The notes beneath the pieces are model-generated. The model saw nothing but the letters and a program-made list of their open reading frames with translations, was not told where the DNA came from and searched no databases. A program made the position numbers and the translations under genes. Positions 11,391-24,179 of a stretch of DNA of 64,000 nucleotides are shown here, piece after piece. Source of the stretch: Schistosoma haematobium (Eukaryota > Platyhelminthes > Trematoda > Strigeidida > Schistosomatidae); assembly GCF_000699445.3 (NCBI RefSeq), contig NC_067201.1:24877033-24941032 (forward strand). The letters are read 5' to 3'. The stretch's first letter is position 1; each line of letters starts with the position of its first letter.

Positions 11391-13195
11391 CCCACTGTTT
11401 TGTGGATGACACCTTTAGATCAAAGGCTTTGAGAGTGGTCCCATTCACTCGTAGTTTGTTCTTCAAAGAGAATGGCGGCAAGATTATGATTTGTGGATGA
11501 ACCAACTAGATCTAGGATAACAAAACTTGGATTTTGACGTAAAATTCATTCATCCACATGATTAGATAGCATTTGAGCATTATAAATGACGTCAGTTCAT
11601 GATAAAAACCACAACCTTAAATATCTGCAACACAATGTTTAAAGATTAATTATACCGTTTGAATGGTGTAGCGGAAAAACTATATTTTGCCAAGGACTCT
11701 AAGAAAATTTAGAAAAGCCTTGAGATTAATCAACCAAGGACAGACAAAATGCGGCTTTTTGAGAGCTCCAAGACACATAAAAACGTCAAAAACTGGTTAT
11801 TAGTCTTGAAATCATTGTTAGCACCAAATACAGAAGATTTTGGATTTAAATTACAGTGCTGCATTTTAACTAGACCATAATTCCTAGCCCAAGACTCAAT
11901 ACTTCCAAAACACGGAATTCAATAGAAGTCACGAGTTTCAGCAACATACTAACCACAATCGTATCTTAAATCCATACATCCTCTAGCTTAATTTTGGTTA
12001 TTCGCTCGAGGCTGTAAATGTGGTGCGATTTCGTCATATTTGCTTCTATTATTTTATCCCAATATTGGGGATTGCTGAGAACAAACGGATCATACTAACG
12101 TTTGTACTTAAAGTTAATTATCCCTATGTTTACGATCGTATAATTCGAAGTCCGTTTTCGTTAACAGGACAAAGATAATGGAGTCTTTTGAATCTATGAA
12201 TACAGTTGTATCAAAATATAGATCACTGTTGTTCAAACGAATTAAATACTATCTGGTTAAACATGGTAGTCATGAGCTCGAAGATCTTGACGATCACAGT
12301 GAAAACGCCTAACAAATTCCAATCCTCCCGCTCTCTTAACACTTAATCCAATATCCAATATCAATATGTAGTGAGCCAGTTGTTCGTACTCCTCCATGGA
12401 TGAATGTATAAATATGCTTAAAATATAAATCTTTCGATTATCTCCGTGCATTATGTAGGCTAACCTCGTTTGTTTGACGGTGGTAATAAGAAGTCAAATG
12501 TGGATGATGTTGGAGTAATTTATTTTAAGCATTCCTTTGTCTAGACAGAGACTCATGATAGGGAGCAGAAACGCGAAGCGGATCGACGAAGGCTAGTGAA
12601 CCAACCCAATCTGATCAAACGTCACTCAATTTTTATAGTCGGACCAAAAATAAGTTGTAATGAGTAGGACAAGCAATCAGCACACATACGATCATATAAA
12701 ATCAGTTGGGGTTAATATGCCAGTAAGTGACAAGGTGAAAATGTGGATTGAGAAGAATGAATAGGTTGATCTGTCTCAAAACCAGAATAGCCGTTGAGTG
12801 TAGCAGTGTATTTGTGAGCGATACTCTGTGTGTCATGTTATATTTGTTCACAAACCGGAATGGAAGGTCAAAGGTCAATTCGCTATTTTCTAAGCAACAA
12901 TTCTGCAATTATTGATGGTAATTGTAAAGATTGTGAGAATTGATGAAAAATGCAAGCAACAACAACAGCTGATTACAAAACAGGTCTGTTTTAACTATTC
13001 CCACAAATACCGTAGCAATATGCTTGTACAAACCAATTGATTTTTTTGCTCGTTTATTATTGTTTCAGTACGGTTCCAGGTATTTGGCTATGTCCAACTG
13101 ATGTTAGTCTAGCCAATCAACTACGGTAGTTTCAGCTAGTTTGGTGGTTATTTGTGATTATGTGTAACTTGCAGTCAGTCTTCAGTAATAAGGAT
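11391..13195. other. Spacer DNA, no gene seen
   Basis: AT-rich sequence with short open frames only. No splice-supported coding segment or element end was recognised. Confidence 0.4.
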
Positions 13196-13480
13196 AGGTT
13201 TTTTTGGCTAACGTCATTTTTAGCAAGGTTGTATTTTACGGGATGAAGTTGACGACCTCATGCCAAACCCTCCTCTTTTACACGGGCTTAGGACTAACGG
13301 AACCCTATGAAAGCCGCAGTTGGAGGGAAAAAGACCATGCAAGAAATCGCGCTGTGAATCGGAGGCAAACATCAAAAAGTCTAGGAACATTTGCCAACGA
13401 TTGCCCAGGACAGAGTTCTTTGGGGACTTCTGGTGAGCGACCCACGCTCTACAAGGTGTAACAGGCTTCGGTAAGTTCTA
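13196..13480 (+). mobile_element. Short non-autonomous RTE derivative (head plus 3' tail)
   Basis: The first ~120 bases match the head found in the full RTE copy at about 17630-17753 (TACGGGATG..., CTCATGCC, ACCCTCCTC, CGGGCTTAGGAC, GCAGTTGGA). After a short middle, the 3' end of the RTE family follows in sense (GCCCAGGACAGAGTT, TGGTGAGCG, TAACAGGC...GTAAG). The body with endonuclease and reverse transcriptase is absent. A second element with the same order is at 61375-61550. Confidence 0.55.
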
Positions 13481-14535
13481 TCCTCTAGTGTAGCCTGTTT
13501 GTTTCAGGGAAACTTTAGATCCAAATTAAGGTTTAGACTGAAGAATAGCTGTCTAGGTGGGTTAGATACTCGCACTTGCCCGGTTGAAATCAAAACAAAG
13601 TAATTGGGTAAATTGACGATCTTAGTATTTGTTCATATTTAGCCTGTCTGTCGATGAGCAAGAATAACAACGCACGTCACAGACAATACTAATAATGTTT
13701 CCCTTTATTTCTAGGATGAGCTCAACAATTCATTGAATGAATTCCATGGGATATAAGAAGTACAGTCTTTTTTTTATTTAGATTAATCACAATCATTATG
13801 TCCATCATGGTAGTCGTGTAATTTTAACTATGTATTTTCCAACTTTTAATCCTTTTCTACATGTCATATTGCAACTCTAATCATATATCATGAAATCATA
13901 GAGGATATTACATGGTCAACAATTAGTAGGCCCCAGATGGTTTGATAACAAACGAATTGAAGGTTGTAATCTGAGAGTAGAAAAAATTGTTAAGTCAACA
14001 GTATTACGAATGTCATCATCGAAAGGAGTAATCTGGTGTATCTAGAGATTAATTCCTTTCTATTTGACTCCAATATATGTTCCGTTAACTGAGTATTTCA
14101 GCAGGCTAATTTTCCTAGAGAGACAATTTATTTGCCTGAAAATATTCGAAACCCAGAATATGAAATGCCGGGAGAGTGTTTTTTATTTACCACACTAAGT
14201 ACATAAGCGATTTATCCCTAAACGATACACGGATAAATATATGTGGAAAACACTATACTAGCACGAGTAACTCATAAAGGAACAAAGATACTTCGACTAA
14301 AGTGAGTGGTAAGAGCAGTAATCAATCACTTTTTATATTCTTTTCTTAATAGAAGACAATGCGAAAGTTGGATGGTAACATGTAACAAAATCCCTATGAA
14401 TAATTATTATAAATACATGCAATCAACCCTCACAATAACGACTAATTCCAAAATTAATGTAGGAGAGTTTCACTGCTTCACTAAATGATCCATAGGGCTT
14501 TCAATAATTTATAACATGCAGCATCTTACACTCAA
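13481..14535. other. Spacer DNA, no gene seen
   Basis: No recognisable element or coding segment. The 60-residue open frame at 14306 has no domain features. Confidence 0.4.
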
Positions 14536-14550
14536 TTGGATTATTCATAT
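14536..14550. repeat. 15-bp target-site duplication of the RTE element (3' side)
   Basis: TTGGATTATTCATAT occurs here and again, identical, at 17754-17768. The two copies bracket the RTE element exactly: this one touches the TAAG-repeat tail, the other touches the far end. Confidence 0.9.
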
Positions 14551-17500
14551 TACTTACTTACTTACTTACGCCTGCTACTCCCAATGGAGCATAGGCCGCT
14601 GACCAGCATTCTCCAACCCACTCAGTCCTGGGCCTTCTTTTTTGTTCCATCCAATTCTTGTTCATTTTTCTCATGTCTGTCTCCATTTCTCGGCGTAATG
14701 TGTTCTTTGGTCTTCCTCTTTTCCTTTGACCTTCAGGATTCCATGTGAGGGCTTGTCTTGTGACGCAGCTGGGTGCTTTCCTCAATGTGTGTCCTATCCA
14801 CTTCCAGCGCTTCTTCCTGATTTCTTCCTCCACTGGGATCTGGTTTGTTCTCTCCCACAGTACGTTGTTGCTAATAGTGTCCGGCCAACGGATCTGAAGT
14901 ATTTTGCGTAGACAATTGTTAATAAACACCTGTATTTTCTGGATGATGGCTTTTGTAGTTCTCCAGGTTTCTGCCCCATACAGTAGAACTGTCTTGACAT
15001 TTCTATTGAAAATCCTGACCTTGGTGTTGGTTGACAGTTGCTTTGAGTTCCAGATGTTCCTCAGTTGTAAATATGCTGCTCTTGCTTTACCGATCCGCGC
15101 CTTCACATCTGCATCAGATCCACCCTGTTCATCAATGATGCTGCCCAAATACGTAAAGGTTTTTACATCTTCCAAATCTTCTCCGTCAATTGTGATTGGA
15201 TTGGTGCATTCTGTGTTGTATCGGAGAATCCTGCTTTTCCCTTTGTGTATATTGAGACCTATTGCTGCTGCCACACTGTTCGTCTTCTCCTGCATCTGTT
15301 GTTGCGTTTGGGATAGAAGGGCCAGATCGTCTGCGAAGTCTAGATCATCCAACTGCATCTTAGATGTCCATTGTATCCCGCGCTTCCCTCCAGACGTTGA
15401 CGTCTTCATGATCCAGTCGATCACCAGGAGAAAGAGAAAGGGTGAGAGTAAGCAACCTTGCCTAACACCGGTCTTCACTTCGAACGACTTTGTCAACTGT
15501 CCTCCATGCACGATTTTGCAGTGTAATCCATCATATGAGTTCTGTATGATATTGACTATCTTCTGAGGCACGCCGTAGTGTCGAAGAAGTTTCCATAGTG
15601 TTGTTCTGTCCACGCTATCAAATGCCTTTTCGTAGTCAATGAAGTTGATGTAGAGTGATGAATTCCATTCAAGTGATTGTTCCACAATGATCCGTAGAGT
15701 TGCGATTTGATCTATACACGATCGATCCTTACGGAATCCAGCTTGTTGGTCACGAATTCTGGAGTCTTTGCAGTCCTTCATTCTGTTTAACAATACCCTG
15801 TTGACTTTTCCCGGTATTGAGAGAAGAGCGATGCCCCTGTAGTTATCACACTTGCTGAGATCGCCTTTCTTCGGTATTTTGATCAGAAGTCCTTCTTTCC
15901 AGTCTGTTGGTACTTGTTCCTCATTCCAAATTTTGCTGAAGAGAATGTGGAGTATCCTTGCAGTTGCCGCTATGTCTGCTTTTAGTGCCTCTGCTGGAAT
16001 GTTGTCCGGTCCTGCCGCTTTGCCACTCTTGATTTGTCTGATAGCCATGCTGATTTCTTCAATTGTTGGTGGGCCAAAATTGATTGGGAGGTCCGTGGGT
16101 GCTGCTTCGATGTTGGGTGGGTTCAGTGGAGCTGGTCGATTCAAGAGTTCTTTGAAGTGTTCTACCCACGTGTTTTGTTGCTCTTCAGTGTTGGTGATTA
16201 CCTCGCCTTCCTTGCTTTTCACTGGTCGTTCTGGTTTGCGGCGATTTCCAGAGAATTTCTTTGTTATGTCATACAATTGTCTCATGTTTCCTTCTCTTGC
16301 AGCCTTTTCCGCCGCCGTTGCTAGATCTTCCACATATTTACGTTTGTCGGTTCTGATGCTCCTCTTCACTTGTTTGTTTATTTCCGTGTATTCAGCTTGT
16401 GCCTTGGCTTTTTCTGCTCTTGTTCGGCTGGTATTGATCGCTGCCTTCTTGTTCCTTCTTTCTTGAATCTTATCCAGTGTATCAACAGTGATCCATTCCT
16501 TGTGATGGTGCTTCTTGTGACCCAGGACCTCATGACATGTTGAAGTGATTGCCTTTTTGATCCCCTTCCAGTTGCTCTCCACAGTAGTTCCTTCTCCATT
16601 GAGTAGATCATGAAAGGCCTGAAACTTGTTGCTGAGGTCTATCTTGAATTTGTTGAGTTTGTTAGTATCCTGAAGAAAGGCCATATTGAACTTCTGTGAT
16701 ATTGTCCGCCCCGTTGTCCAGTGCTTCTTGAGTTTCAATTTCATCTTAGCGACCAGTAAGTGATGATCTGATGCTATATCAGCTCCTCTCTTGGTTCTCA
16801 CGTCCTCTATAGTCCTCCTGAACGTTTTGTTGATGCAAATATGGTCGATTTGGTTTTGTGTAGAGTGATCCGGTGAAGTCCATATGGTTTTGTGTATGCG
16901 TTTATGTGGGAATATGGTGCCGCCTATGACCAGCTTATTGAAGGCACATAGATTTGCAAATCTCTCACCATTTTCGTTTCTTTCTCCCAGTCCGTGTCGT
17001 CCCATGATGTCTTCATATCCAGTGTTGTCCGTTCCAACCTTGGCGTTGAAATCTCCCATCAGAATGGACAGGTCCTTTGTTGGGCACTTCTCGACTATTG
17101 ACTGCAGCCTATTGTAGAATTGATCTTTAGCGTCTTCATTGTAGTCGTTGGTAGGCGCATAGCATTGGATGATGTTCATTGAAATGCCCTCTTTCTTTGT
17201 TTTAAACGAGGCTTTGATGATCCTTGGCCCATGAGATTCCCATCCTATAAGTGCATTTTGCGCTTGTTTGGACAGCATCAATGCAACTCCTTGTGTATGT
17301 GGTGCATTTTCTTCTTCATGGCCGGAGTATAACAGGAACTCTCCTGTAGTTAGTCGTTGTTGTCCAACTTGTGTCCAATGTGTTTCACTGATCCCAAGTA
17401 CCTCTAGGTTGTATCTTCTCATTTCTGCAGCAATCTGGAAGGCTCTTCCGGTGTCCCACATTGTACGAACATTCCATGTACCTAAATAAATGGTCGCTCT

Positions 17501-17753
17501 GGTTGTCAGAAGGGGCATCGGCCTCGTAACTTCCGAAGGGATTCGGCTTTCATCATGAGGCGTCATAATTCTTCTAAATGAAGATCTTCTGACTCCCAGG
17601 GCAGAGTTTAAAAGGTTTGAATAATTTTTTCTGGTTAGCGTTTTTTTAGCGAGTTAGTTTTCTACGGGATGGGGACGCTAACCCCATGCCCAACCCTCCT
17701 CCTTCATCCGGGCTTGGGACCGGCAGTAGCCCCCGGAGGGACTCCAGGCGGAG
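14551..17753 (-). mobile_element. Almost full-length RTE-clade non-LTR retrotransposon
   Basis: A 3.2-kb element on the minus strand, bounded by perfect 15-bp target-site duplications. Its 3' end is a TAAG repeat (plus-strand TTACTTACTTACTTAC), typical of RTE elements. It contains one long endonuclease/reverse transcriptase frame. A 5'-truncated copy of the same subfamily lies in the right arm (43336-43948), a diverged fragment at 54060-54545, and two short derivatives at 13196 and 61375. The 5' ~120 bases (about 17630-17753) lie in inverted orientation compared with those derivatives, which fits twin priming. It is close to the RTE-like families known from schistosomes (SR2/SR3/Perere-3 group); I do not assign a named family. 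Confidence 0.9.
14558..17566 (-). CDS. RTE-type endonuclease/reverse transcriptase polyprotein
   Basis: The 1002-codon frame encodes an N-terminal apurinic-type endonuclease (TWNVRTM about residue 32, [15 protein letters not shown], final [11 protein letters not shown] about residues 265-275). A reverse transcriptase follows ([62 protein letters not shown], catalytic FADD, then FTYLGSII). It would nick the target and copy the element RNA by target-primed reverse transcription. The last ~30 codons are out of frame: where the copy at 43336 reads [12 protein letters not shown], this one reads [12 protein letters not shown]. That fits one base lost in an A-rich run near 14650. Catalytic domains look complete, but a slight C-terminal change and the inverted 5' region make mobility of this copy uncertain. 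Confidence 0.9.
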   Translation of the reverse strand: MTPHDESRIPSEVTRPMPLLTTRATIYLGTWNVRTMWDTGRAFQIAAEMRRYNLEVLGISETHWTQVGQQRLTTGEFLLYSGHEEENAPHTQGVALMLSKQAQNALIGWESHGPRIIKASFKTKKEGISMNIIQCYAPTNDYNEDAKDQFYNRLQSIVEKCPTKDLSILMGDFNAKVGTDNTGYEDIMGRHGLGERNENGERFANLCAFNKLVIGGTIFPHKRIHKTIWTSPDHSTQNQIDHICINKTFRRTIEDVRTKRGADIASDHHLLVAKMKLKLKKHWTTGRTISQKFNMAFLQDTNKLNKFKIDLSNKFQAFHDLLNGEGTTVESNWKGIKKAITSTCHEVLGHKKHHHKEWITVDTLDKIQERRNKKAAINTSRTRAEKAKAQAEYTEINKQVKRSIRTDKRKYVEDLATAAEKAAREGNMRQLYDITKKFSGNRRKPERPVKSKEGEVITNTEEQQNTWVEHFKELLNRPAPLNPPNIEAAPTDLPINFGPPTIEEISMAIRQIKSGKAAGPDNIPAEALKADIAATARILHILFSKIWNEEQVPTDWKEGLLIKIPKKGDLSKCDNYRGIALLSIPGKVNRVLLNRMKDCKDSRIRDQQAGFRKDRSCIDQIATLRIIVEQSLEWNSSLYINFIDYEKAFDSVDRTTLWKLLRHYGVPQKIVNIIQNSYDGLHCKIVHGGQLTKSFEVKTGVRQGCLLSPFLFLLVIDWIMKTSTSGGKRGIQWTSKMQLDDLDFADDLALLSQTQQQMQEKTNSVAAAIGLNIHKGKSRILRYNTECTNPITIDGEDLEDVKTFTYLGSIIDEQGGSDADVKARIGKARAAYLQLRNIWNSKQLSTNTKVRIFNRNVKTVLLYGAETWRTTKAIIQKIQVFINNCLRKILQIRWPDTISNNVLWERTNQIPVEEEIRKKRWKWIGHTLRKAPSCVTRQALTWNPEGQRKRGRPKNTLRREMETDMRKMNKNWMEQKRRPRTEWVGECWSAAYAPLGVAGVSK

Positions 17754-17761
17754 TTGGATTA

Positions 17762-17786
17762 TTCATATATATATATATATATATAA
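17762..17786. repeat. (AT)n microsatellite beside the RTE insertion
   Basis: A run of about eleven TA/AT dinucleotides starts inside the target-site duplication, so the element inserted at the edge of a simple repeat. Confidence 0.85.
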
Positions 17787-19085
17787 TCTTTAAAACATCA
17801 CTCACACACCCATTTGTTGTGTAAGACATATTTACTGGTTTTGTAAGACAAACTACTATGGACGAATGGTTCTTAGATGAAGCATTTTAGATCAATCAAT
17901 CGCTCAATACTTATTGGTGGTTCTGATTGTTATTGTTACATGCATATAAACGTTGTGCACTAGGTTAACGAAAATTTCTGCGACACGACTTGTAATGTAA
18001 TCAGCATCTCAGACTATTTAGCTTTATTCAAAGGTTTTTTTGATTTTTATTTGCTGACATTTCCGAAACAATAAGCGAGATCGTATCTTAAACGATCGAA
18101 ATTGTTCGGCATCTCAATCAACATAACCTGGTTTCCCCCATAGCTAACGTCAAATCATAGCGATAAGTAACTACTTATAATGGTCTCTCGACATCGTCAT
18201 AAGCCTTTGTTACGATATAACAGTCACGTAATATGGTCGATGTAAACAATGAAACCAAGAACTGTAGGAGCCAATGATCCGATTGATGACTACTTCCACA
18301 AATAGTATTGTTTCCCAACGATCATCTTTATCCTTAATCGATGGTTATTATTTTGGTATCAGTTGGCCCCTTGTTATGGGCAATGGAACAATATAAGTTT
18401 GACCAGAGGTTTGATGACAGTCATTTGCGCATATCTTCGACGTCAGCAGTCGAGCGAATCTCCTGCAAACTGTGAGTATCATTGTCAACTTTATACAAAC
18501 ACCGACTAAACGTTCGTACTATTATTATGGAAATGAGTTGAGAGTTATGAACTCCTTGCCGATGACCTGTGTGGTCTCTGATAACCACATGACTGGCACC
18601 CGCTTTATGTACCTATAGATAATCAATTAACTGAAGATTTCGAACATTACATCACATTTAATATTATTTCATGAGCTATGATGATTTCACGTACTTAATT
18701 TCAAATGGACTGAATTACAGATTCTGTTTGACCTAAGGCTTATAACTAGCCTATATTCGCGGTTATTCCCAACTAACCATCTATTAGCACCAATACAGAT
18801 AGCTCGTCCTCTAGGTAATCAGCATCACCCTCGCTGCTATAAACCTGTTGAAACAAACGTTGTCAGTCGTCAGTACGAAATTCTGGAAGTCATCATTAGA
18901 GCCATGTGACGAACCCCTGTTTTACATTTATAACAGTCCACATATTTTAGTGCATAACTAAAATTTGCAACGCATGTGGGCAGAAGACACTTATTCTCTT
19001 CATAATTTAAGCGGTTAACCGCCGACTAACGCTACGCGTTCCAGTGTGACCTATCAGGACACCTTGGTGTAATAGCCCATTCTTT
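17787..19085. other. Spacer DNA, no gene seen
   Basis: No element ends, domains or long open frames were recognised. Confidence 0.4.
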
Positions 19086-19265
19086 TATTTTTTTCTCATG
19101 TCTGAGTAACTTGCGTTCAACAAATATCGTATGAATGTGAGGTTTATGGGAAAGAGCACCGACCCCGCACGTATTCGAACCGTTGTCCCCCAAAATGCTA
19201 GGTGACGCACTTTACCAAAAGACAACACCGGTCCGTAGTAGACCTGACTGCAATATCTCCTTACA
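19086..19265 (-). repeat. tRNA-derived SINE, third family
   Basis: It matches 32368-32535 in order: GTAACTTGCGTTCAACAAA, the inverted B-box-like ATTCGAACCGTTG, then ATGCTAGGTGACGC and the end ATTTCCTTACA-like. On the minus strand it begins with a tRNA-like A/B box arrangement. No hammerhead motif is visible. Confidence 0.5.
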
Positions 19266-19393
19266 TTAGTAAATTATTAGCGATACCCACAACTAACAGA
19301 ACATCCTTTCGTCTGGGGGGCAAAGCAACTTGGTTCCTAGGTGACCGTAGGAAATATAGTCTCAATATTGAGATGGTGGAGAAGATTTGTAGC

Positions 19394-20745
19394 TCAGGTG
19401 GATGATTTTGGTGGAGTTTTGTTCTCTGAGCTGGATGGTTTGGTCGTGGAGCTTTCATCGTTCTTCTGAATGACATCATCAGCACAAACTTCAGATAGAA
19501 GTGAAGTGTTTGAATTTCTCCATATGTGTCTCAAAGCTTGTTCTGTGCACCTCGACGTTGATTGGTTCTTATTGACCTTAAATTTGTCATTGTTTACTTC
19601 GTTTTTTTGGTTGCGTCTCCCATTGTTTTGATTTTTGTTCTTATGCTTGTGCATGATTTTTCTGATTGTTTGATAAATTGGATTGATATCAATGTGCTTG
19701 TTGATTGCTGACTGACCTGAGTGTCAGGCTTCTAAAAATTCTCTGGTGGTTTTAAAGTTTCCTCTGTCTAAGATTTCCACATTTTTCCAATCGAATGAGT
19801 GTCCGCAGTTGTTCATGTGTATTGATATAAGTGAAGAGATATCATGCCGTTTGACTACTAATTGATGTTCATGTAGGCGAAGGTGAAGGGGGTGTCCTCT
19901 TTGTCCGATGTAGTGTTTTTCGCAGTTGGCACAATTTATTTTGTAGATGATGTTTGATTTGTTTACCTTTGTTATTTCATCCTTTGGTTTGCATAAGATT
20001 GATTGTAGTGATTTTGTTGGTTTGTGTACCGCACCTATCCCGAAGGTTTTTAGCAGTCTCGTTGAGGTTTCTGATATGCCTTTTATGTATGGTAGGGGAT
20101 CCTTTTGTTGATTTCTGTGCTTGACTTGGGTTCTGATGCTGCGTGCGGTTGGTATTTTTTTGATGAAGTTGATGGGGTAGCCGTTCTTCTGAAATACAAC
20201 CTTTAGGTATTTCCCTTCATTTCTTCGTGCTGCCAGTGTGCTGCGGTGTGTCCTCGCCCTCTTGAACAATGTGTGTACGCAGTTGATTTTGTGAGCTCTT
20301 GGGTTGTTGCTGTTGTAGTTGAGAATTTGATCTGTATGAGTCGGTTTCCTATATACTTGAGTTCCCAGTTTTCCTGTTTCGGTTCTAGTGATCAATATAT
20401 CCAAGAATGCTAGTTGGTTGTTTGACTCCTGTTCCATTGTGAACTTGATGTCATTGAAAACGTTGTTGATCAGTTTGTATGTGTTTTCCAGTTCATCCTT
20501 TTTGACGATGACGGAGGTGTCGTCTACGTAGCGAATCCAAATTTTTTGCTTGATCACTGGTAATATCGCGGCTTCTAGTCTTTGTACCACTGTTTCTGCG
20601 ATCAGTCCTGATATTGTTGATCCCATTGGTGTCCCTTTCGTTTGTTCGTAGATTTTGTTGTTGAATTGAAAGTGTTGTTAGGCATAAATCGATGAGTTCT
20701 AGTAGACTTTGAATTTGAAGCTTCGTGTATTTAGTGAGGTTTGTG
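19394..20745 (-). pseudogene. Penelope-like element reverse transcriptase + GIY-YIG endonuclease, 5'-truncated and broken
   Basis: The minus-strand frame starts within the reverse transcriptase: TKGTPMGSTISGLIAE, then the catalytic IRYVDDT. A connector follows (LAFLDI, YRKPTHTDQ) and then a GIY-YIG endonuclease (IIYKINCANCEKHYIGQRG ... LHEHQL). RT followed by GIY-YIG is the defining layout of Penelope-like elements. In schistosomes the Cercyon family is the nearest known candidate. Two breaks are visible. A TGA at 19724 falls where related proteins probably have Trp (REFLEA, stop, HSGQSA), and the same frame continues to 19394. Upstream of about 20640 the frame shifts. The N-terminal RT motifs are missing; the copy ends near 20745 against an old Gypsy remnant. 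Confidence 0.85.
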
Positions 20746-21340
20746 TCGTTGTTGAGCAGCAGGGATATAGTTTTCTAACCTCCATTCTCTTACAAGTCCT
20801 GGACTTCATAGAGAGAATACGTTCCACAATTCATGTATGATAATTTGTGGTTAAAGTCAAATGCTACAAGACAAGATAACAAACTAGTAAAGTATATGAC
20901 ATCTATGGAGTACCTCCGAATACTGACTAGGCGTTGATCGTCATTGACTGAGAGTCAAACAATGAACACGCTGGTTATTCTTTTTTTAGGATGCGGAAGC
21001 TAGATTGATATGCTTTAGGTCGGTTAGTTGAGTGAAATGACATTCTTATGGAAGTCGATTGTAGGAGGAAGCTGATGTAACAACATAGGTTCATTGGTTA
21101 ATAGTTGGCCGCAAACATCTCAGTAATGTCAGAACATCATAGGTCAAGTATTCGTTCACTTCTTTATTTTGTGTAAGTATCATATTTCCTATTATTATGT
21201 ATTGAATGTTGCAAAACTTTATGTGTCCGATAAAGATAATCTCGTAATCCAATTGTCCACTTTCACTATTTAAATAAAGACCTATTCACCACTAGTTTGG
21301 TTTCTACTATCGGTTGAACGAGGGGCACAAACATTATCCT
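20746..21340 (+). mobile_element. Old Gypsy 3' end with LTR (CsRn1/Boudicca-like)
   Basis: The sequence resembles 33290-33795 of the complete Gypsy element, with many substitutions. It has internal 3' sequence, a polypurine tract-like GTAGGAGGAAGCTGA just before TGTAAC at 21076, and an LTR of about 262 bases ending near 21337. Gag and pol are absent upstream, where the Penelope-like remnant abuts. Confidence 0.7.
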
Positions 21341-24100
21341 CCAGCTAATTATCATGAAAACATTTAAATGGGCATCATTGTAAAAGGATGCGTACGCTGA
21401 GAATCTCTTCAAACCGATATTTTGAACAGTATTGCTGCTTCCTCGCTCTTTTTCCTTGTTTTATACTTTACTTTTTTCTCAGGTCTCTTGTAACCATGTT
21501 TTATATTCTGCAGTCCACAATTTTATTATTTGGCTTTGGTCAGAGATCTGTGATGGCATTGGACCCTAGCCGCAATCTCCAAGGCTGAAAATGAGATAAC
21601 TGGGAAAATGGACTTTTGACAGCAACACTAAAGTAATGTCAATAATTGTGTACGCGGTAACGCCCATTCGAAATTCAACTAATCGAATGAAATGGCTCGG
21701 CCTTGCAAACGTGGTCACTCCTGTGTAGCTTATAACGTTTAATCATATTAAACATATTGTTCTATATCTTGCCTATAGGTGTTCCCCATCATATATTTGT
21801 GATTGTTACGATATGATGAGTCAGTGTAGACAATGCTGTGATTTCCATGTAAGATCTTACAGATATGGAAGTTACATCATGACAGATCTACAATTTTAGG
21901 ATAAGGTCTATTATTAGAACAGTAGTAATGACGAAGTAGATCATAATTCTACAGTTTAACCGTTACAAGTTTATCTTACAGTTCCATGTTGCGATTGTCA
22001 ATGGATTTGTTTTTGGCTAGACTCAGGAGTTTAGTCGGAATATTGAAATTTCTGTCTTTGCACTAGGTTTAAGTCAGAAAGACATTCTTTTGTAAAATTC
22101 AGTGAGAACTTGTGCGCAATCAGTACACATATTTATTTCAAATGTGAATGGTTTAATTGGCAATTTTACATAGCTTTTATTCTGATTTTGATTCGACTCG
22201 CTTACTCGTTTCATCTTCTAACAACTGATATATTACAGTCAGCTCATCACTATTCAGGTCACTTGATTTGCTTACAAAAGTGTCGCAAACGTTACCATTC
22301 TGGTATTGATGACATGCCGCTTCATAGTATTGTATTTAGCATTTCTATATATCTGAGTCCATGAGTCCGGATAATACAGAAGATACATTTTTGCACAGGA
22401 TCTATTGCTTACCGTTCATGTGTCCTCACTGCTGTAGAAAATTTGGGGATGTACACCAATTGACAACGGCAGTCAATGTTTGCTGCCCACCCTTCCACGA
22501 AGTCGTCCAAACGATCTTCTACAGTTGCCTAAGAACTTAAGGGAAATTTATTGTGCCAAACCATCCTCAATGCCTGACACCTTACATAACTGCACGCTAT
22601 CCTGTTTTAATTTTTATTCATGCTAGGTCACCAAAATCTTACTGCTATAAATGTGATCGTTGTTAAAATATCCGGATGCTCAAGTCTGTGCACTTTATGA
22701 AAGACACTGCATCGATAACATTTCGGTAAGATTGGACAATCTATACTCGTGTGTTGCACAGTAAGGTTTCCTTACCACTTTCCGATTATTTCATTCGTAG
22801 TTTCAGAGTTGTCAATGGTAGCATATGTTGAAAATTGACATCCGCTTTTGTGATCCGAGCTGGTTTATAGGAGTCAAAGTTCTTCAAAGTACTTGAGAAA
22901 GTTATGTTATACATCTGCAGTAGGCTGAAAGATATTCAAATATTGCGACTCTAGAGCAGTGTGATCGTTTGGAAACGAGTTATGAAGAGGTCATGAGTTT
23001 ATGGCCCATGAACATGGTAAATTATCGGTTTGCCAAATAGTATTTATAGAGCCCTACATCCCGATAAATGGTTGAAAGTTAACTTCTGAAAGTGTTGCAC
23101 CTCGATCCAGTGTTTTATTATCGTTTCAAGAAGAATGCCTAGGGTTACCAGTTGTTTAGCAACTGTCGTCAGACTTCTCTGACTGCCACGTCGGAAACAT
23201 TTACGAGGATGAAAGCCTTTGGGTTGAGATGAGTGAGTAAATTTGATTTTGAGATAGTTTACTTAACTGTGTAGAATGCTATTTTATTGTCGTTTGAATC
23301 CATAGATTTGTGATTTCTATTGAGTTGGTCTGTTAAGAATCTCATGAGATACGGGTGGTCCGTTATGTAAAATCGTTGAAAAAGCATCAGATCGCTAAAC
23401 TTCCTGAATAGCTTGACTGTGATGAGTTCTTGGCAGTCCAGGCTGACTGTCTCTTTAGCAGAAGGTGAATGCCTTGAATATTAATGCTGCAATAAAGTTT
23501 AGGGAGACGGTTTTGATCCGACATTTCAGAAAGTTTGCAGTAATATCTTGTTTTACAGTTAAGGTGAGGTTGCTGGAGATGAAATTCTATATCTGAACTT
23601 CCGGTCAAATAGTCATTAGAACAACAAATATAAGCGAACAATTGTTTTCAATTAGATCGTCATCAGGCTCTACTCTTATATACATGAATATTTATACGAA
23701 AATGTAAACCAATCAAGGCAATATGGGTCAATAATCACAATGAAATAGAATGAGTCTGGCGCGAACTTTGAAAGTGGTAACATTTTTTCACGTAGTTTAG
23801 GAATTCTCCGACTTGCTCTTTTGTAGAGTGTAATATACTGTGATTATCATCCTATCCTGTACATGGGGTACATCTTACCCCGAAAAATAAGAAAATAACT
23901 TTTTTTATTCGACGGACAATTACCAGTTCGTATTGTACCAATTGCGGACTTAAGTCTTAAATAGATCTGCAATTTATTATATACTCATAGTCTCTAATCC
24001 TAGTATTAACCAAGTTAATACTTAATAACAACTAATACTCAGATATTATATTTTATTTAACGAGCACTATGCTCACCCATCTTCAAATCATGACCAATAA
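21341..24100. other. Spacer DNA, no gene recognised
   Basis: It contains several open frames of 60-84 codons (for example 22110 plus, 23387 minus) with no domain, no convincing exon junctions and no repeat partner that I could find in this window. Confidence 0.4.
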
Positions 24101-24179
24101 CTCCAGTTGAAGAGAAATTTCACCGACTTCTAAGCCAAATAAAAGGTCCAAATCTGTAACCCCTATAACTGACGACTCG

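Noticed and set aside
14904..15566. 220-codon plus-strand open frame, and others at 15852-16466 and 16034-16324
   Set aside because: They lie antisense to the RTE endonuclease/RT frame and have no protein motifs; shadows of the long coding frame.
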